Source: Hyphococcus sp. (lineage in GTDB: Bacteria; Pseudomonadota; Alphaproteobacteria; Caulobacterales; Parvularculaceae). From it: a stretch of DNA of 9,532 nucleotides. Both the position numbers and the translations under genes were made by a program. Under the pieces are notes generated by a model. That model had not been told where the DNA came from. It was given only the letters and a program-made list of their open reading frames with translations, and ran no database searches. Shown here one piece after another: positions 6,285 to 9,532 of the stretch (its first letter is position 1; the number at the start of each line of letters is the position of its first letter). The DNA lies in contig BQJH01000100.1 in assembly GCA_021604605.1 (NCBI GenBank), positions 1-9,532 of the forward strand, given 5' to 3'.

Positions 6285-7100
6285 TTAAGGTTTAGTTTTT
6301 TCGAGCCAGGAGAGAACAGCCTCGCGGGCGGCGCTCATGTCGTTCTTGGTGCGATCATCCACCAGCATGGATGACCCATGGACGCCGTTTTCTACGACCA
6401 TAAATTCAACGCCAGCGGTTGTCAGAATATCGCGCTGCTCAATGCTGTTAGGGTTTTCCATCTCAGACTGAGGACGCAGAACAAACATCGGGACCGTAAT
6501 GTCATCGACCCACATACGGGCCCGGCAATTTTCTAAAGGGCCGCCGCCGGCAGGTGAAAAGGATATAAGGCCTGCCAAGGACTGCGGATTGTCTTTCGCG
6601 AGTTTGAAAACAAGAGCGGCTGAATAGGACGAGCCCCAGACGATAACTTTATCGGCAATGCCGCTGTCCTCGACATGGGCAAGCGCTGCGGAAAGGTCGG
6701 CCTCGGCATCGCAATACGTATTCGGCGTCCCGTCAGCTAATCCTTCAACAGTGCGATTGGCGCCGCCAAGGCGATCGCCGCCTGCCCGCTGATCCCAGGC
6801 AATGGCGCGATATCCATTTTTATTCAACCACTTAGCGATGCCAGCATACTCACCCCGCCCGTTTGATCCACCTTGATGAAAGAGCAAAATCAAGGGGGCG
6901 TCCGCACCAAGCTCGCCAAAATAGGGCTCGCCATAGATTGTGACGCCGTCTGAGGTCATGGCTGTCATTGTGCCGGATATTTTTGCAACAACACTCTCTT
7001 GTTGTGTCTCGATGTCAGCAGAAACATCTGTTGCTTTTCCGCAAGAAGCGGCGAATAAGGCGCAGCTTGCTAGCAGAACGAGGCGTTGAGTTTTTTGCAT
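6285..7100 (-). CDS. Lipoprotein alpha/beta hydrolase
   Basis: This is a probable exported, lipid-anchored serine hydrolase of 271 residues. The N-terminus MQKTQRLVLLASCALFAASC is a lipoprotein signal with Cys20 as the modified residue; the lipobox has Ala rather than Leu at -3. The fold shows the oxyanion-region motif LLFHQGG (72-78), a nucleophile elbow GSSYS with Ser158, and a C-terminal histidine in ENGVHGSSM (His241). The usual acid residue after the sixth strand is not obvious: in FVLRPQSEMENP the candidate is a glutamate. The second conserved Gly of GxSxG is replaced by Ser. The body resembles dienelactone-hydrolase-like enzymes. ATG 7100 is preferred to the upstream ATG 7127 because AGGGGA lies seven bases before it and the signal peptide then begins properly. 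It precedes the LuxR-type gene by 40 bases. The substrate is unknown. Confidence 0.87.
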   Translation of the reverse strand: MQKTQRLVLLASCALFAASCGKATDVSADIETQQESVVAKISGTMTAMTSDGVTIYGEPYFGELGADAPLILLFHQGGSNGRGEYAGIAKWLNKNGYRAIAWDQRAGGDRLGGANRTVEGLADGTPNTYCDAEADLSAALAHVEDSGIADKVIVWGSSYSAALVFKLAKDNPQSLAGLISFSPAGGGPLENCRARMWVDDITVPMFVLRPQSEMENPNSIEQRDILTTAGVEFMVVENGVHGSSMLVDDRTKNDMSAAREAVLSWLEKTKP

Positions 7101-7107
7101 TGATCCG

Positions 7108-7113
7108 TCCCCT
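7108..7113 (-). promoter_or_regulatory. Ribosome binding site deciding the hydrolase start
   Basis: On the minus strand AGGGGA is seven bases before ATG 7100. It supports the shorter form, which starts directly with the lipoprotein signal. Confidence 0.65.
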
Positions 7114-7117
7114 GAAT

Positions 7118-7149
7118 ATATATCCATATATCTAAATCTGAGAATTTAG
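7118..7149 (-). promoter_or_regulatory. AT-rich double palindrome upstream of the hydrolase gene
   Basis: Two inverted repeats lie side by side: ATATAT-CC-ATATAT (7118-7131) and CTAAAT-N6-ATTTAG (7132-7149). They sit 18 to 49 bases before the hydrolase start, where promoter and operator should be, and several -10-like hexamers are present, though no convincing -35 pairs with them. A regulator site is plausible; the adjacent LuxR-type protein is one candidate. Confidence 0.3.
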
Positions 7150-7237
7150 GACTTTATCACGCCGGTTAGCGTGGCGGGAAGTATTCGGCAGGGCGTGCGG
7201 CTGGTGCGTTGAGGTGAGGCAAAAACCCACTTGGCGA

Positions 7238-8206
7238 CTAGTTTATTGCAATGCCGCATTCACCGGATGTCGGGCTTCGGCCCGCTTTGGAGAGGGCGGC
7301 ATAGGCTTCGCGCGGCCGATCAGTGGCAATGATATCAACACCTTGCGCGGCAATCTCGGCATAGCGCGCTTCGTCGCCTGTTTGTTCGATCTGTTGATCT
7401 ATTGAATCACGCCCGCCAAGCGTTCCGAATATAACCTCGACATCGCGGTTGTTGAGGATGGAGAACAACCGGGGGCGCGGGGCGTCAGTCCCTGTGAACC
7501 CTAGAAGATGGGTATCTGCGACACCGGAGGCGACAACACGGTTCAGTTCTGATTGAGAGTTAACGGAAAGGGAAATCATTGCGTCCGGCATTAGGCGATG
7601 GAGTTTTCGGGCTTGAGCCAGGGAATACGCGATTAGGATTACATTACGCTCAGCACCATGACGATTAACAATCTCAGCCAAATCCTCATATCGGACCGAC
7701 CGCTTGATGTCGACCTGAAGCAAAGTTCGTCCGTTCGCCCACAGTAAAACGTCTTCGAATTTGGGCGGCGAATATTTGGTGATCCGCCCTTGGTCGTCTT
7801 GCAGCTTCAGGTCTTTGACAATTTTCCAACTTCGCGACGCGACGGGCCCGGCGCTATTCGTTGTGCGGTCGAGGGTGTCGTCATGCATGAGATATAGAAC
7901 GCCGTCAGAAGAAGCCGCCACGTCAATTTCCATAACCGCAGGCGTATCGGCCATTAGTGCGTCCATGGTTTCAATCGCATTTTCTGGTTGTCCCGGATAA
8001 GACCCGCCCCGGTGAGCGGAGACTAGAGTCACTCCACTTGCCTCCAGGCACTCAAAAAAAGCGTTAAGATCGCCTTCGGGATTAATGCTCCAGCCTTTAG
8101 CTGTGCTCTCAAAATTATGTGTATTTGTGTTGGTAACAGACTCTGAGCAGCTAGCCGCAACTAAAAACCCGGCTGCCCAATAGGGAAGATTACCCTTTAG
8201 GATCAT
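7238..8206 (-). CDS. Lipoprotein glycerophosphodiester phosphodiesterase
   Basis: This enzyme family cleaves glycerophosphodiesters to glycerol-3-phosphate and an alcohol, usually with a metal ion. The 322-residue product starts with a lipoprotein signal (LVAASC, Cys20 modified), so it should act at the cell envelope. The GDPD barrel begins at about 60: SAHRGG with His65 and Arg66, PENAIETMD with Glu75, the metal-binding MEID with Glu93 and Asp95, LMHDDTLDRTTN with catalytic His108, and QVDIK (164-168). The barrel closes with DIIATDRP (291-298). All key residues are present, so it should be active. Its ATG overlaps the stop of the upstream oxidoreductase gene (ATGA at 8203-8206), which implies translational coupling. 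No intrinsic terminator is seen after it; 137 bases separate it from the hydrolase gene. The symbol glpQ or ugpQ is not assigned because the subtype is unclear. Confidence 0.92.
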   Translation of the reverse strand: MILKGNLPYWAAGFLVAASCSESVTNTNTHNFESTAKGWSINPEGDLNAFFECLEASGVTLVSAHRGGSYPGQPENAIETMDALMADTPAVMEIDVAASSDGVLYLMHDDTLDRTTNSAGPVASRSWKIVKDLKLQDDQGRITKYSPPKFEDVLLWANGRTLLQVDIKRSVRYEDLAEIVNRHGAERNVILIAYSLAQARKLHRLMPDAMISLSVNSQSELNRVVASGVADTHLLGFTGTDAPRPRLFSILNNRDVEVIFGTLGGRDSIDQQIEQTGDEARYAEIAAQGVDIIATDRPREAYAALSKAGRSPTSGECGIAIN

Positions 8207-9174
8207 GGCTTTAACACTATTGCGCCTGTGCTCTCACCACTTTCAAGTAAGCAATGGGCTTTGGCGATATCCTTCAGGTTAAATCGGTGGCTAATATTGG
8301 CTGTGACGGCTCGTTCCTCAATCTTGTTGAATAAGGTTTTGGCCATATCAGGAAGACGGTCGGGCGTGGCGTAATGAAAAAGCGTTGGTCGGGTCAGGCT
8401 TAGTGAGCCGCGCCGGGAGAGATCAAGCGGCGAAATGGCGGGGACAGGGCCGGATGCATTGCCGAATGTAACCATGTGACCGCGCATCGCGAGCGCATCG
8501 AGGGAGGCGTCAAAGGTGGCGGCGCCCACAGAGTCATAAACGACATCAACACCACGCCCGTTTGTTATACGCCGCACTTCGCCAGCAATGGAATCAGTCT
8601 TTGTACGAATGATAACATTATCGGCGCCATGAGATTTTGCAAGCGCGGCCTTTTCTTCACTGCCAACAACCCCAATGACCTGCGCGCCAATATGTTTGGC
8701 CCATTGGGTCAGGATTGTGCCAACCCCGCCTGCGGCTGCGTAAACGAGACAAGCGTGGTCTGCGCGCAAAGGGAAAACCTGATTGACGAGCATTTCCACG
8801 GTCAAGCCTTTCAGAAACACTGCCGCCGCAATATCATCGCTGACACCGTCAGGAATGTGCGCGGCCATAGCCGCAGGGATGGTCGCCCGTTCAGCATAGG
8901 CCCCGCCAGCCCCAATATAGGCGACGCGGTCCCCCGGCCTAAACTGTTCAATATCCGGTCCAACAGCCTCTACAACACCTGCAGCCTCTGAGCCTAAAAT
9001 CGCCGGCATGGAAACCGGATAAAGGCCCTGGCGTTGATAAATATCTATAAAATTCAAACCGATAGCGCTATGGCGCATGGTGATCTGACCGGGGCCTGGG
9101 GTTGGCAAATCGCGGTCTCTAAAGGCAAAAACTTCTGGGCCGCCATGGGCGTCAATAAATGCTGCTTTGCTCAT
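8203..9174 (-). CDS. NADPH:quinone reductase, QOR type (zinc-free medium-chain dehydrogenase)
   Basis: This cytoplasmic enzyme transfers hydride from NADPH to quinones. The 323-residue product aligns by eye along its length with E. coli QorA (327 residues): HGGPEVF near the start, IGLNFIDIYQRQGLYP (38-53), LGSEAAGVV (60-68), GDRVAY, FLKGLTVEML (120-129), the nucleotide-binding AAAGGVGTI (146-154), VVYDSVG, MVTFGNASG and TRPTLFHY. Zinc-ligand cysteines of the alcohol dehydrogenases are absent, as expected for this branch. The ATG at 9174 gives the family's normal N-terminus (MSKAAFIDAHGG); TTG 9210 would add twelve residues and is less likely, although neither has a strong ribosome binding site. 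Its stop overlaps the phosphodiesterase start by four bases, so the two form a coupled operon. The symbol qorA would fit by similarity, but other quinone reductases of the family are close. Confidence 0.93.
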   Translation of the reverse strand: MSKAAFIDAHGGPEVFAFRDRDLPTPGPGQITMRHSAIGLNFIDIYQRQGLYPVSMPAILGSEAAGVVEAVGPDIEQFRPGDRVAYIGAGGAYAERATIPAAMAAHIPDGVSDDIAAAVFLKGLTVEMLVNQVFPLRADHACLVYAAAGGVGTILTQWAKHIGAQVIGVVGSEEKAALAKSHGADNVIIRTKTDSIAGEVRRITNGRGVDVVYDSVGAATFDASLDALAMRGHMVTFGNASGPVPAISPLDLSRRGSLSLTRPTLFHYATPDRLPDMAKTLFNKIEERAVTANISHRFNLKDIAKAHCLLESGESTGAIVLKP

Positions 9175-9284
9175 AAATGCTTTTTTGTCTGGTCCGGCGC
9201 GGATCGACAAGAGCGTCCGGGCATCACTATTGTTTTATCTTGGTTAGTTTTTCATCGAGTATGTAGGCAGAATGAGGCGATACG

Positions 9285-9313
9285 TTGACGCGGTCGTCGC
9301 GGCGCGACATGAT
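9285..9313 (+). promoter_or_regulatory. Candidate promoter for the DUF2799-like lipoprotein gene
   Basis: TTGACG (9285-9290), a 17-base spacer and CATGAT (9308-9313) form a good sigma-70 type match, five and four of six consensus bases. Transcription would begin about 20 bases before the start codon at 9340, leaving room for the GGGCGGGG ribosome binding site. Confidence 0.5.
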
Positions 9314-9339
9314 TTTAGGGAATACGGGCGGGGTTTGTG

Positions 9340-9532
9340 ATGCGGGCAGTTTTCTTTTCAGCGTTGGCGATGCTTGGTCTTGGCGGGTGCGCAACGGAAA
9401 TCATGACAGAAAAAGAATGCTTGGTCGGTGACTGGTATGGCGCTGGGCTGGAGGATGGCGGATTGGGACGCCTTGAATCGGCCTTGGATGAGCGCGCGGA
9501 CCAATGTGTAAAATATGGCGCTGCCATAGACG
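9340..9532 (+). CDS. DUF2799-like lipoprotein, 3' truncated by window edge
   Basis: The first 64 residues of an open frame run off the window end. MRAVFFSALAMLGLGGC is a good lipoprotein signal with lipobox LGGC and modified Cys17. After it, ECLVGDWYGAGLEDGGLGR and a spaced cysteine (ADQCVKYG) match the opening of the DUF2799 family, which has no known function. Many members are longer with further G-rich and cysteine positions, so about half of the protein is probably missing. The start may be ATG 9340 or the adjacent GTG 9337; GGGCGGGG six bases before the ATG serves as ribosome binding site. It is divergent from the oxidoreductase gene, with a candidate promoter in between. The minus-strand reading frame over the same stretch has no plausible protein features. 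Confidence 0.8.
   Translation, partial: MRAVFFSALAMLGLGGCATEIMTEKECLVGDWYGAGLEDGGLGRLESALDERADQCVKYGAAID

Noticed and set aside
8476..8991. Plus-strand open frame of 171 codons inside the quinone reductase gene
   Set aside because: It is the antisense shadow of a gene with clear family identity along its whole length; the translated product shows no domain.
9315..9527. Minus-strand open frame of 70 codons at the window end
   Set aside because: It is antisense to the DUF2799-like lipoprotein frame, which has a signal peptide, ribosome binding site and promoter; the antisense product has no recognisable feature.

Overview
The window looks like a chromosomal stretch from an alphaproteobacterium. 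This rests on the strongly conserved Rho C-terminal part and the styles of the MATE, LytTR, QorA-like and DUF4199 proteins; it is judged from memory of these families, not from a search. Base composition looks even and moderately GC-rich. I see no phage, IS, CRISPR array, tRNA or rRNA, so this reads as core and ordinary accessory chromosome rather than a mobile island.

Left part, plus strand (1-4381): the 3' three quarters of rho; a MATE-type efflux protein; a four-helix membrane protein carrying a C-terminal LytTR DNA-binding domain; a four-helix membrane protein of unknown function with an excellent ribosome binding site; and a very small putative two-helix membrane protein. This part meets the next block tail to tail near 4390.

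Middle part, minus strand (4398-7100): read in transcription order, a lipoprotein alpha/beta hydrolase is followed 40 bases later by a two-helix, membrane-anchored LuxR-type regulator, which ends at a strong hairpin terminator (5792-5816). After it come a VOC-fold protein, a DUF1801 protein and a DUF4199 membrane protein. The last three are tightly packed (9-base gap, then an ATGA overlap) and look like one operon.

Right part: on the minus strand, a QOR-type NADPH:quinone reductase overlaps by ATGA with a lipoprotein glycerophosphodiester phosphodiesterase. Divergent from them, at the window edge, begins a DUF2799-like lipoprotein with a good candidate promoter.

Two themes stand out. Two unrelated DNA-binding regulators, LytTR and LuxR type, are each fused to membrane helices and each sits beside small membrane proteins of unknown function, which suggests one-component membrane signalling. 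Three genes encode probable lipoproteins. No wholly new system is evident; the two membrane-regulator neighbourhoods are the best candidates for follow-up.
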